In this document: positions 1 to 11,236 of the stretch, in pieces
How the letters are laid out: the number at the start of each line of letters is the position of its first letter
Numbering within the stretch: position 1 is the stretch's first letter
Assembly: GCA_026874595.1 (NCBI GenBank)
Contig: CM049306.1
Location: 95,597,642 to 95,661,641 of the forward strand
Reading direction: 5' to 3'
DNA length: 64,000 nucleotides
DNA from: Sipunculus nudus
Lineage: Eukaryota; Annelida; Sipuncula; Golfingiida; Sipunculidae
The notes under the pieces: model-generated
What the model was told of the DNA's origin: nothing
What the model saw: the letters and a program-made list of their open reading frames with translations, nothing else
Databases searched by the model: none
Position numbers and translations under genes: made by a program

Positions 1-310
1 AGGTCCGGAGTGATGGTGCCAGTTGCTTTGAAACCAAATTTAAAGGAGAAGACCACGGACTACTGATCCCTCACCCCATGGTTCCCCCCATCCCGGAACA
101 TTGACCTTCGGTAGGCGTAAAAAAAATATATAATTTTTGGGACACGTGAGAATTCGTGTGTGCATATCCTTCCTTCAAGTCCTGAAACACCTGCCCGCAG
201 TCATCGCATGTCAAAGCAGACGACCCATCTTCACGGACATCTCTCACAGGGAGCACACCCCTTCAACGCAGATTTTGCTGGTTCTGGCACCCCTGAATTG
301 TGTTTTCATT
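1..310 (-). pseudogene. Polinton-type DNA polymerase B fragment, copy A
   Basis: The minus strand encodes a short cysteine-bearing segment (CDDCG at about 200, followed by FQDLKEGYAH) that is near-identical to 39,757-40,070. There it lies in line with recognisable DNA polymerase B motifs, so this is taken as a piece of the same protein, ahead of the polymerase palm. The window edge truncates it. The copy is open from 256 to 71, whereas copy B is interrupted. Identity as a Polinton polymerase is inferred from the better-preserved copy. Confidence 0.45.
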
Positions 311-396
311 TCGGGAAGGAAAATGAATAAAAGGGACATACATGAATACTACAGGTCTATTTATTACATGTAAATTGCCAGAAGAGACAACCTCAA

Positions 397-467
<71 letters not shown>
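397..467. repeat. (TA)n microsatellite
   Basis: About 70 bp of nearly pure TA dinucleotides. The same position in the partner block (40,871-40,932) also carries TA repeats. Confidence 0.95.
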
Positions 468-470
<3 letters not shown>

Positions 471-1050
471 TTATTTAATTAAAATAGGAAACAACAACAA
501 CAAACTTAATTCATAGATTTATATATCGAAATTGACACAGATCGCTTCTTAGAACGCGATATACCGTATTTCCTTGAATAGACGTCCGGGCGTTTATTAT
601 TCAGACGTTGCTTTCACACGGCGTCTAAACATGGCCGGTTCCTATTTAAGGCCGGCGTTTATTAAAAAAAAATGAGTATCAGCTCATCAGACAAAACTAA
701 AAAAAGAACGCGTCAAAAACAATAAACCGGTCGCTCACTACTTAGAAACACATATGAAAACATCGCCGGTACAAGGATTGTGTTTATACTTCAAATACGA
801 CAGACCCTTTATCCGTCCATGACACTGGTACATTTTATTATATTCAATACATTCATACACAAATAAAAAATTGTGGGTTCATGACGTTGGCTACATTTTA
901 CTAATTTTTTACATGTTATACAGTGTTTGATTAATTTCTTTACGGTATCGTATGGATGGTATAAGATATTGTATTACCTGAACAGTATAGCAAACTGTTA
1001 TTAATTTCACAGTTTTACATCAGTTAAAAAAACTTGCAAGCTGCTTAGTT

Positions 1051-1379
1051 CTTTTCAGTTTCGCATAATTTCTTTATAATATATAACTGCATGTTGAAAT
1101 AGGTCTTAAACACGCACACACATATATCGCCGTTGTACAAAAATGAATCATGTTCCGAATGGAATAGTAACACATGAATACATGGAATCTAGCTATATAC
1201 CATGTAACAATCACAGTACATGGGGATTATACCCTCTGTATTCTCCACTGGTCGGTGGTTTTCATTCACCCCATCACATCATCGAACACAACGATGTAAG
1301 GGAGGGTGTCTTGCATTAGTTATTATAATTAGTTGTGGAACCCATGTAGAATTAATAAAGTTCATATTTAATAACAATT
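1051..1379. repeat. 3' flank of NXPE-like duplication unit, copy A
   Basis: Matches 10,795-11,236 and 29,775-30,097 (for example GAATCATGTTCCGAATGGAAT and CACCCCATCACATCATCGAA). It is non-coding DNA copied together with the NXPE-like gene. No gene of its own is seen. Confidence 0.75.
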
Positions 1380-2126
1380 TCATAAGAAGGGACGACAGAG
1401 TTGACCGAACGTTAGATGAAGAGCATGTAGACCCACGTAGCCTACTTCCGGATTTGTGATTGTGTCACAACATATGTAATGGTCTCTTACAACCGTGTCA
1501 AAGTTCCGGGGCACCGACACCTGAAAAACATCAGAGTAAACCATACCTAACTTCTTTATCAGAGGCTTCAGATAAGCATTCATGGCTGCAATCGAGAAAT
1601 TGTTTCTTTTGCCACGCCTTACATGTGTATAATTTTGGGGATAAGCTATGAGATTTAACCAAACAATGCGGGCTTTACCCCATGCTTTACGCAGATTCGC
1701 CAAACTGCGTAAAGCCATTGGAAGCCCTTTCAGCCAAAAATCTGAAAAGTTTTTAAATGCCATGTCCCAAGCACCAGTTTGTATGACAACAACATCGGAG
1801 TTGCTTATGTTTTTCTCTTTATTACTTGTCTCTACTTCAAGTAACTCTTCTGCCAAGTCTTTAGTGAGGTGTACATCATGAAAGTTCACGTGACCAAATT
1901 TTACGCGCCCATGATTTTCCTTAAGGTTTGGCCACATTCCTGGCAGATGAGCGGAAAGATAATCAAAATTATAGCGCATGTGCGATGCCCTGAACAGGTT
2001 CAGTGACGTCATACCCATAAGGCATCTGGTAAGATTTTGAGAAATGACGAATTTCATGATACAACTTCCGTTGTGGTCATGTAGCCATCTCCAGCGACCT
2101 GATATTTGTACCCAGTGACCCGGATA
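1380..2126 (-). pseudogene. NXPE-like PC-esterase domain protein, 5'-truncated copy A
   Basis: This copy is open for about 248 codons and matches the C-terminal half of the intact gene at 11,237-12,823, from its GHWVQISGRWRWLH segment to the terminal CRPFL. The family motif reads RASHMR here where the intact copy has GASHMR, so the first residue of the GDS-like nucleophile block is changed from Gly to Arg. The late GLHAL histidine motif is kept. Homology stops abruptly at about 2,126, next to a short TA repeat, so the N-terminal anchor and the Ig-like half are missing. A later internal methionine at 2,057 could start a 225-residue product, but that product would lack the membrane anchor. Most likely a truncated duplicate, not a working gene. 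Confidence 0.75.
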
Positions 2127-2150
2127 TATATATATACGCCGCTTATATTA

Positions 2151-3580
2151 ACAAGTGACCCATGGATCATGAAGGTCAGCCAACTGACATGATGACAGTA
2201 TGCCCTTGCACAGGCAACTAATTAAGATAATGTAGGTGGCATCATAGTTCATGTATATTAGCTCAGCATATTAAGTTGATCAAGACCCATAAGCACACCA
2301 AATTTGATTTCAATCCATCCAGCCATTCCCTGAGGAATTTGGCAATTTGTGTGTATTTTGCATTTTTTTTTCTAGGGTGCTCAAACATGGACTGTAACGA
2401 AGAGAATATAGGTCACAGTGACCTAATTTCAGTTTTTGAGTTGAACTTTTGAGGAACTCTCAGGAGGTTAAGTAGGAAGATTCTAGGTCCAATGGTTATG
2501 ATTTGTGCCTTTCTTTGGTATCAAATTTTCAATTAATCTTTGGGGGGGGGGGGGTGCTTATAAGCCCCACAACTTGGAGAATATGGGTAAGAGAGACCTT
2601 ATTTCAGGTTTCCAAGAAGACTCTTTTATGGATCTCCCTGGATGTCATGTTAGAAGATCCTAGGAACAATGGTTATGATTTGTGTCCTGTTAACAGACGA
2701 CCGCATCTTTAAAGGTTTCAAAAGTATAGAAAAAAATTCTTACAATTAAAAAAAAAATCCAGGTGGCGCCACAAGTCTGCAGAAAATGATGAAACACCCC
2801 ATGATCAATATGCATGCAAAGAATGATGGGGATCAATGCATTAGTTGTTCAGATAATTAAGCTGTTATATCAAATTCTTAATTTTTGGCCGCTAATTCTG
2901 AGCCCCATAACTTTGAGGGTATTGGTAACAGAGACCTAGTTTCTGTTTACTTTGGAGACTTTTCATGAACCTCCCTTGATGTCAAGTTGGAAGATTCAAG
3001 GTCCAGTGATAACGATTGGTGCCCTGTTAACAGATGACTGCATCTTTTAAGGTCTCAAAAATAGAGAAAAAATCGTTAAAAAAATGAAAACATACAGATG
3101 GCGCCACCAATCTGTAGAAACTAATGAAACACTCCATACTTCATGATCATGACCATGCAAAGAATTATTCTGGGGGGTATGTCGGAGCCCCATAGCTTTG
3201 AGGATATAAGTAACAGAGACCTTATTTCATGTTTCCTTGGAGACTTTTCATGGACCTTCAAGGATGTCAAGGGTGAAAAATTCTAGGTCCAGTGATTACG
3301 ATTTGTACCCTGTTAACAGATGACCATATTTTTAAAGGTCTCACAAAGAGAGAAAAAATCGTAATAAATCGAAAAAAATAAGGCGGCCCTACAAGTCTGC
3401 AGTAACTGATGAAACATTCCATGACCAATAACCATACAAAGAATCATGGTGATCAATGCATTAGTTGTTCAGATACTTGAGCTTTTGTATCAAATTATTT
3501 TCCACTATTCTGGGGGATACTTCGAAGCCCCTTAGCTCAGTGGATATGGGTAACAGACACCTAATTTTTGGTTTGTGCGA
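2151..3580 (+). repeat. Hairpin-ended interspersed repeat with ~0.3-kb tandem units (3' end lost)
   Basis: Begins with ACAAGTGACCCATGGATCAT, the same start seen at 33,019 and 40,081. The body repeats a roughly 0.3-kb unit: landmark boxes close to GGTGGCGCCAC occur at about 2,763, 3,103 and 3,381, each followed by GATGAAACA and later by GGTAACAGAGACCT. The terminal hairpin seen in the other copies is not found, so this copy is 3'-truncated. The open reading frames in it are fortuitous. Confidence 0.8.
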
Positions 3581-4832
3581 AGGTTTGTTTATAATAAATA
3601 ATGTATAATCATGTGTATTAAAGAATAAACGTTACAAACTACTGAATAATGTAAAACAACCACTGGTAGGGATGACCAGTAAACACAACCTCCAAGCTTG
3701 AATGAAACCACAGTTGCCATGTCATTCTTTATTTCCATGTAAAACATCTATCCAAGCATTGTAATATTGTGTAAGAATGACATATTTTAACATTTGCTGT
3801 TGGAAATATCTCACTTAATGAATACCTCAGAGTGACATTGCAGCTTTAACTTTCTATTTATAAGGGCCCTGCTTGAATAAGCATGTGCCCTGTAGTAATC
3901 ACTCTGTCTGTCCTTCTGTCAACAAGTTTGTTTCCAGATGATAAAAAAATCATAACTCCACTTCCGTAATGATAAAATCGTACAAGGGATTCTCTATCAC
4001 GGCGTCATCCGTTTCCAATACGTAAACCGAATATTATACAATAATAACCGCTATAGGGTACTCTTCACGCAAAGCCGTTCATTATTACCAGTTTACTGTT
4101 GGGTTGGGTCGAGAAATACAATCTTTCTCACTGTGACACTGGTACATCCGGTGTCTCGTAACACAGCAACATTTCGACACCCATTAACAATACCCCGACA
4201 TGTCGGCAGTGCGAGCTCATCACAAATCCGAGCTATGCCTCCCATCAACTGGTCCGTAGAGTTCTCGGGACTCTGGGTTACATCTGCCTTAATTGCATCG
4301 CATGGTAAGTATAACTAGATGGCCATGTGTCCTTAACTGGTCCCCTGAAAAGGGTGGCGATGTTACATTTTATTCAACAAAATAATTTCTCCCATGTATT
4401 ATAATTAAAGAATTGTGAATAATTCCAAGTATTTTGGTACCATTGTTTAGGAAATGTTCTCTACTTTCAGCAGTTTTCACTGCTTTTTCATTATATTCAT
4501 GTATATTAAGTTGTCAGGCCATAAATACATGATGGTTAGGGTGGTGGAGGCTGGAACACGGAGGCTCAGACACGGGTAAAACAGACACCTAAATTTTGCT
4601 TAATCCTTGCACAAGTTACTCACTCACTACCACCAGATGTCTCTTGAGATATTGGTCTTTGATGCTTAGTCTACTACTTTATACCTAGGTGGCACCTTTG
4701 ACACATTGATTCTGCAGCAGCCATCTTTGAAGAGGACACATTACTGGTTGCCTTATTTTTGTGTAAGATCGTGCAGTTACTGCAGATAACAGTGTTGCGA
4801 TTTAAAATGCATATGATCTATAAACCTTTGCA
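3581..4832. other. No gene seen
   Basis: AT-rich DNA between a truncated repeat and a weak open reading frame. I see no splice-bounded coding exon, RNA gene or clear repeat boundary. The short frame at 4,133-4,318 has no recognisable content. Confidence 0.5.
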
Positions 4833-5381
4833 ATGTTTCACTTAGATGATAAGGAAATTGAAAAGTCAGCATGTCTTCACAAGAGAAGATTTTTCTTTCT
4901 TGCAAAATATGTAGTTAACAGAGCTCGAGACAACACCAAGTACTCAACAGTTCCAGAAAAAAGAAAACTGTACTCGGGGTGTTCTGCCAAACAGGATGGT
5001 GTCGTCAAAGTGAGATAATTGTCTTGCTATTGTAGTTCTTGGATCAACAAAGAATATGACAAATGTGAGAATAAAGACTATGTGGCTCCTTTTAGAGATG
5101 TTGTATTTGCCTCTTATATAGAATATCATCCAGAGGATACACCGGTTAGCTTAGTTACAACACCAGCTGAGGAGGACTCCGCTCCCAGGGAGCACATGAG
5201 CAACTTGTTTTCAATGATAACCACTGACACAGTCATTACCATTACGCCTTCTGTACAGTCACTGGATGAATATTACAATTTTCATGTAACATCTCCTGGT
5301 ATTGTAACTCTACAGGAGGAAAAGCATTGTGAATATGGGCATACATTTCCTAAAGGTGCAGAAGTAGTAATCAGCCATTAA
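4833..5381 (+). pseudogene. Unrecognised interrupted open reading frame
   Basis: One reading frame runs from ATG at 4,833 to 5,381 with a single TAA at 5,016-5,018, dividing it into 61 and 120 codons. The first part is basic (CLHKRRFFFLAKYVVNRAR). The second is acidic to neutral and contains several Cys residues. I recognise no family. It could be a decayed gene of an unlisted element or a chance frame; amino acid composition is protein-like in both halves, which is the only reason to list it. Confidence 0.3.
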
Positions 5382-5989
5382 TAGGTATCAAAAGTCATCA
5401 AGAGAAAACTTACTGTATAAAAAGGACACAAAACAAGCCATTATATTCAAAGAAAGTGTACTGTATGTAGGTGTGGAGCTCTCAGAAAATGCCAAGAATC
5501 ACCAAATACATGTTCTTTCAAAAGTTGACCATGAGGGCTTCCTGTGCACCCTATCTGTGCGATTGTAAAATGAATTACATTTGACTGTTTGATGCTAAAT
5601 TTTCCCATGTTGTACCATGTTTTTCATGTATTTTATGTTTAGAGCCACCTCTTCATTTTACATTTCAGTGATCTGATTTTCAAACAGGTGGATAGCTTAG
5701 TTATAGAGCTGTCAGAATATATATATATATATATATATACTGTTGCCATGCTATGACTACTGGTTTAAATTTTGTGACAATCTTTTAAAGAAAGCTATAT
5801 GCCCGTCAAAAAAAAACCTATGTAACACAAATTGGACCAGTTCAAGACACGTGACCAACTGTGCCTATTGATTCTATATCTGTCTTAGTGCCATGGCCTA
5901 TGTTGCGGCCATCCGATTGGCCTTCATCGGGCATTTTACTCTGCCTTACATCTGGCTTTCTGCAATCGCTATTTTATGACCTACTCCGC

Positions 5990-6690
5990 CACATCAAAAA
6001 CTCGCTTCTCCTTTCTTGAGCAATGACCCCTTGCGAAAGGTCAAATTTCTGCACAGCAAGGTGGCCTACTTTACGTGTCTCGCAAAATTTTGTAACCCAT
6101 GTGCATCGGTAAAATGTTCCTCTAACGCGGCCATTTCATTTATCGCACTACACTTCTCCTTTAGCTCCTTGCTCCAGCATTTAACAAATTGCCCTCTGAG
6201 CAGCAAGTCCCTAAGGCATCAAAATCCTTTTCTGTTCCTGACAATTCAATCGAATTGTCCAGGAATCTGCTAAGCCTCATTGCAAATTGACATTCCGTCT
6301 CGCCACGCTCTTGTATGCTCGACCAAAATAACCCGTGGTATCAGGCCTCTGTCATCCTACAACCCTTCAATAGGGCTAACATTAAACTATCGTAACACTA
6401 CGCATCCACAACAAAAAAATACTCGGGGCTCTGCCCTTTAATAAAATACTGAGGTGGAATGCCCACCTATCTCGCGGATCTCGAGATATGCATCTGTCTC
6501 TTCGACTGATTCATCAGTTGGTGGCAACTTAACTGCCGGAAACGGCTCACGTGTAGCCTCATCTGCTCCATGCTTACGCCACGCGACCCCCATTCTGGTT
6601 AACTCTAAATTGTGCTCGCGAGCCTCCCGCTCTCTATTCTGTAACTCTCAGTCCTGCTCACAAGATACCTAGCTTGTGGCTTCTAAAACT
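5990..6690 (-). pseudogene. Decayed Gypsy-type gag remnant
   Basis: Minus-strand translation, read across several stops and frameshifts, contains an AVKLPPTDESVEETDAYLE-like segment (6,470-6,540), as at the start of Gypsy capsid domains. Further on it has a DLLLRGQFVKCWSKELK stretch and EEHFTDAHGLQNF (about 6,080-6,200), as in the conserved capsid C-terminal region where gag proteins have REQF...LAEQY-type sequence. A degraded CCHC-like box may follow at about 5,970. No protease or polymerase follows on that strand. Family assignment is from motif order only. Confidence 0.5.
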
Positions 6691-6789
6691 TAAATAGAAG
6701 CTGCAGTTTTTGATCAATTGCTTTCAAATTTCACATTATGAAAGATGAGACCTTATCTGTCCATTATATGAAAATTAAATCAACAGTGC

Positions 6790-6987
6790 TTTTATTAAAA
6801 AAAAGAAAGTCTCTTGGCTTAAGTTGGGCAAAATTTCAAGTAATGAATTTACATTATAATTTATATGCTAATAGCTTTATAAAATTGCAAAATACTGATC
6901 TTATTGTTGGCATATAATTAAATCTTGATTAAATACAGTTCTAAGCTTGAAAAAGGTTCAACAGTTATCATGCTCAGTAAATGATAT
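6790..6987. repeat. Interspersed repeat split by a solo LTR
   Basis: Similar to 9,540-9,745 and 28,290-28,425 (shared GCTTGAAAAAGG and TTCAACAGTTATCATG-like text). Its continuation is recognisable after the LTR, from 7,796 to about 7,880, matching 9,745-9,830. The LTR therefore landed inside an older repeat. Confidence 0.55.
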
Positions 6988-7795
6988 TGTTACAGGTGTT
7001 CTTTTTATGGTGTGACACGGGCGTAGCTCCTGTTGTGGCGCTCGTGTCTGGCCGCGTATCACATTCTATGTTTAATCCTTGTTGGTTGAACTCTCGTTGT
7101 CATGTGAGCCTTGAGCTTTCACGCCTGGTCGTGGGTCACGTGATGAGCCTGGTGTGTAGAGATACACAGCGCTGTTCTTTCTAGAGAATTCCTGAAACGT
7201 GTGTTGTGCAAGACCTTATAGACTATTCGAGAAGTGGAAAATTCCCGGCTTGAGGTGTGAAGGTATATAAAGGGGCTGTTTTTTAGAACCAGAGGGCAGA
7301 AAGCAGAGAGATTCCAGCGGACGTAGAAGCGTGTGTCAGATTCTATGACCTTATCCGACGAATGCGGCAATTATACATTTTCAAAGACTTTCTCCTGGAT
7401 TTTATGCATTTGGCCTTCAGTTTACTTTCTGGATGTTACAAGAACTTTCAAGTGGACTGTCATTCTCCGAGAGTTTACATTTAAAGGAGTTATCGTGGTG
7501 ACGGTGTTGGTATCCAGGTACTGTACCATTATCTTTCTATGTGATTGTATTGACTTGTTGCTATACCGCTGTTTTACTGTTTAATTGTATTGATTTAGTG
7601 TATTCTATTGTTAGGGTTGTTTTAAGAATAAATTATAGTTATTTGTTAACAAAAAAAAAAACCACTGACTTCTTTATTCATTCCCCTAGACATTTCACGC
7701 TGCCTAGTGTTACAGAATTTGATTTGTTTTTATCTCCATTACAAAATTTGTGTTCATCACGCATACGTGATCTGTTTATATTAGGTTCCGTAACA
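6988..7795 (+). mobile_element. Solo LTR of a Gypsy element (TGTTA...TAACA)
   Basis: 808 bp starting TGTTACAGG and ending CCGTAACA, closely matching the 814-bp 3' LTR at 19,063-19,876. It carries a TATA box (7,264-7,271) followed by an AATAAATTATAG polyadenylation-type box near 7,629. No internal element sequence follows, and the host repeat resumes on the far side, so this is a solo LTR from LTR-LTR recombination. A clean target duplication is not visible (GATAT before, AAATC after), suggesting age. The open reading frames inside it are not genes. Confidence 0.85.
7264..7271 (+). promoter_or_regulatory. LTR TATA box
   Basis: TATATAAA at the same relative position in both long LTR copies (also 19,326-19,333), between the putative U3 and R segments. 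Consistent with the LTR's RNA polymerase II promoter. Confidence 0.6.
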
Positions 7796-8249
7796 AAATC
7801 TTTCCTGGTTTTTCACAATGTACATTATGTTGATGCCCATAACTTTTATAAATTACGAAATACTAACCTAATTTCTAGCACGTACATGGGTATTATATGG
7901 AGGTTAATTTTTTTAATTACATTTTTTTGTGGCGGTAACCGCCTCCATTTTTTAATGCTTACCAAACTATATATATGTACATCTGCAGAATTCCATTCCG
8001 GTTTCGGACTACGTGACGGGGCAGTATCACACACTTCCTCTTATTTTATATCCGACGTTAACCAGGCCGATGACTGCACCTGCGGGCCCTGGGTGCGTAA
8101 TCGGCCCCATTGCTGAGTCATACCACCGAGGAACCCCCGAAAGGCGCACTCGTCTGTGAGTGAAACACGGCCGTTGGACACGGTCTTCCCATTAAGCCTA
8201 CAGGGCGCTCGACCTGGGTAGGGACCGACCGTGAAAATCTCATGGAACT

Positions 8250-8948
8250 TATGCAAAATATAAAAAAAATGAAAATATAAGATTATTCTTGTTTATTGAG
8301 CCTGTAATAATGGAAGGGTGTGGGAGGAGGGAGGGGGTGGATGGAAAGAGAGAGAGGGAGGGGGGGGGGCACATTCAACAGTGCTTAAGAGAAAAAATGT
8401 TGATTCATAATTAATATATATTTAATGATAAACAGAGATCGACAGACAGAGCTGATCACTTTATGTCCGAGTCTGCTGAGGGAAGAATATATGTTTCAAT
8501 TCAATTTTTTCATTATACTGATTTTTTCCTATATAATAAATCCTTAAACAGTTACTTTAAAATACTGGGCCAGTCCACAGTTGCAAGGGCTCAATGGTAA
8601 AGGGGGGTAGGTTAATCGGTGGGATTTACAACACCCTTGCATATACACACAGGATATGAATTTTCAGGCAACAGTGCTTACAGGAGGAACAGTTTATTCA
8701 TAATTATTAAACATTTTGTCATATTCTGCTGAGGCAGGAAACTTATGAACAAATGTTTGCATAAGATCATCATTCTTTTCATTACATCAACTTTTTTTCA
8801 AGTTGATAAATTTTATACATTTACAATATAAACTATATCTGCAAATATAAGTTGATTCATAATTCTTAATTAATTGCATCACCAGTTATCCCTGATTTGG
8901 TCAGATAACGACACATTATGCATACACATGTATTAATTTTTTATCACA

Positions 8949-8988
<40 letters not shown>

Positions 8989-9480
8989 ATTTGCAAAACA
9001 ATAAATATCTGAAAATATATCTTGATTCAGAATTAATAATTTTAAAATGCACCTTTAATAATCCATAATTTGGCTCAAATATTGTCAAATAATGCCTCCT
9101 GGAGGGTTTAATTATATTTTAATTAATTAAATTATACAAAAGAAAATTGATTTCTTTAAAAATGCTACATTACCACAACATGGCATTATGGATTACTCCT
9201 TGATTTAGATCAGTTTTGAACAATTGAGTGGAAACAGCTTCAAAATTAAGAAAATACAGTTCAAACAATAACAATATTTGCATTTGCACTTAGGGGGGGG
9301 GAGGGTGATATGAAAATAACTGCACACCTGTGACACCTGCTCCCCAGTGACCCATTACGTAAAAGGTAAGCAGTGAGAGCTGCACTGAATGACCCCCAGT
9401 GACGAAAGTGAGCTGCTTGACAAAGCAAGTTAATACAATTATACAAAAAATTCAATGACTAAACTCATATAAGAGCTTTT
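8250..9480. other. AT-rich DNA with degenerate repeats, no gene
   Basis: Phrases close to TTGATTCATAATTAATA recur at about 8,400, 8,850 and 9,022, and a TA microsatellite lies at 8,952-8,983. No coding exon or RNA gene is seen. Confidence 0.5.
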
Positions 9481-10141
9481 ATTTTCAAATTTCTGACATT
9501 AACTGATTTAATCCTTATGTGTACATGCTGTGAAAATCAAATCGACAGTACTTATAGGAATAAAATGTGCCATGCTCAAATTCTGCCAAATTTAAGGTAC
9601 TTTTTTTATAATTATGATAATAACTTTAAAAATTTACAAAATTCAGATCTAATCTTGGGTATACAGTTGAATGTTGATTAAAAAAGTTATATCCCTGGAA
9701 AAAGGTCTCTAACTTCAGCATTTCTCATGATAAGTGAGTAAATACACTTCCTTATTTGGACAAAGTGCAATTTGTTTGAGACCGTAACTTCAATTATATA
9801 CGCAATATTGACCTAATTTATGGTATGAACGAAGGAAATATATGCAGAAATAGTTATTTAAAAAATGACTACAATAACACTTGTGGTTTTCATTGTTGGT
9901 AGTTTTGAAGTGTAACCATCGGCTTTTACTGGAATACGGAGGTTTTGGCCTAATTGTTCGAAGGAACGAAGTCGCACCGACCAATTTTTTGGTTTGGTTG
10001 GAGAACTTGGGGACGTCTAACTGTATGTAGAATTTTGGAGTCGTAGGTCCAACGGTTTCAAAACGCGCCCTGTTAACGGACGGACGGACGGACAAAGAAC
10101 CATGACTATAGCTCAGATGATTTATAGTTAGCGGAGCTAAA
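9481..10141 (+). repeat. Hairpin-ended interspersed repeat, 3' part
   Basis: Ends with a GGACGGACGGACGGACAAAG run followed by a hairpin (TAGCTC at 10,109, GAGCTA ending 10,139) and an A-run. The same ending occurs at 33,984-34,014 and 40,768-40,798. The 5' part resembles 6,790-6,987 and 28,290-28,425. Confidence 0.65.
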
Positions 10142-10185
10142 AAATCTAGTTCAAACGGAGTCTGTTTAAACAGTCTTTCGACTGG

Positions 10186-10262
10186 AAATAATGGACTCCA
10201 CTAGCGGCACTAGACCTCGACTAGCGGCACAGAACCTCGACTGGCGACAATTTACCTCGAAT
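10186..10262. repeat. 20-bp minisatellite, about 3-4 units
   Basis: Units close to ACCTCGACTAGCGGCACAG. The same unit is expanded at 28,740-28,925 in the partner block, so array length differs between duplicates. Confidence 0.7.
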
Positions 10263-10267
10263 GGCAT

Positions 10268-10270
<3 letters not shown>

Positions 10271-10322
<52 letters not shown>
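10271..10322. repeat. (TA)n microsatellite
   Basis: About 52 bp of TA dinucleotides. The minus-strand Tyr-Ile reading frame across it is an artefact of the repeat. Confidence 0.95.
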
Positions 10323-10325
<3 letters not shown>

Positions 10326-11236
10326 AATGACAACCGTGATAGAATTTTAAACAGGACGTTTAAATAGATTCCGATTTGCAATTGATTTGGAAAGCCACAT
10401 TTAAAGTTGTCAACCCAGGATATTAGCGGAACAGTTCAAAATTTGGCCCTGTCTAAACCTGTGTTAATCTGGGTTGGGTCTCATTATAAGCAAACCCAGA
10501 TTTCATTAAGCACAATTAATAGTGTGAAAAATTGGAACTGAGTTCAGAATTCCTTCTAATTAATGTTTGGATTGTTGTGGCAGTATACAGAAGAAAATAA
10601 TAAAAACAGCGTAAAACGAAAACTGAGCAGAGAAACGCCAGCGCTGACGATTATTGCTTTATTATGGTCTAAGTGTGAAATACTCCACCCAAATGTATAT
10701 AACACAGTGCACCCAAACACGAAAAACTAGAGAAAACAACTAATGCATTAATTATACACAGGGAACGCTTCATTGAAGCAAATCATTGGTTTCTTTTCAC
10801 TTCCGCATAATTACTTCTAAAAATATAATTGCATGTTGAAATAGAACCTTTCAACAGCCCTTAAAAGTTTGCGATGTATGAGACCTGCATTCAACTTGGT
10901 TTTCTTGCTTTCAAACACGCAAACACATGTACCGCCTTTGTACAAAGTTGAATCATGTTCCGAATGGAATGCTAAGAAATTAATACAAGGAATCTAGCTA
11001 GGTACCATGTAATAAGAATAGAACATAGGGACCTAGAGGGTCTTTCGATAAACCCTCTGCATTCTCCACTGGCGACCAGGGTTCGTTCCCGCCGTGGTTA
11101 AGGGAGTAGGTCGGTTGTTTTTATCCACCCCATCACATCATCGAAAGCCATGATGTAAGGGAGAGTGCCTAGCATTAGTTATAACTGGCTGTGCAATCCA
11201 TGTAGAATTAATAAAGTTTATATTTAATAACAATTT

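Larger units (their letters stand above)
1..1050. repeat. Duplicated block, copy A (partner 39,757-41,525)
   Basis: Colinear and highly similar to 39,757-41,525: polymerase fragment, then GGACATACATGAATACT, a TA microsatellite, a stretch with GCTTCTTAGAACGCGATATA, and more AT-rich DNA to about 1,050. The only large difference is the 0.7-kb hairpin-ended repeat that sits at 40,081-40,803 and is absent here at about 326-333. At about 1,050 the similarity switches to the NXPE-like duplication unit. Confidence 0.85.

Noticed and set aside
5683-5715. tRNA-derived SINE head (GGATAGCTTAGTTATAGAGC resembles an A box)
   Set aside because: No B box follows before the TA repeat, and no second copy was found in the window.
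7541-8116. A 191-codon plus-strand open frame
   Set aside because: It begins inside the solo LTR and runs into repeat DNA. Hydrophobic, low-complexity and no family likeness.
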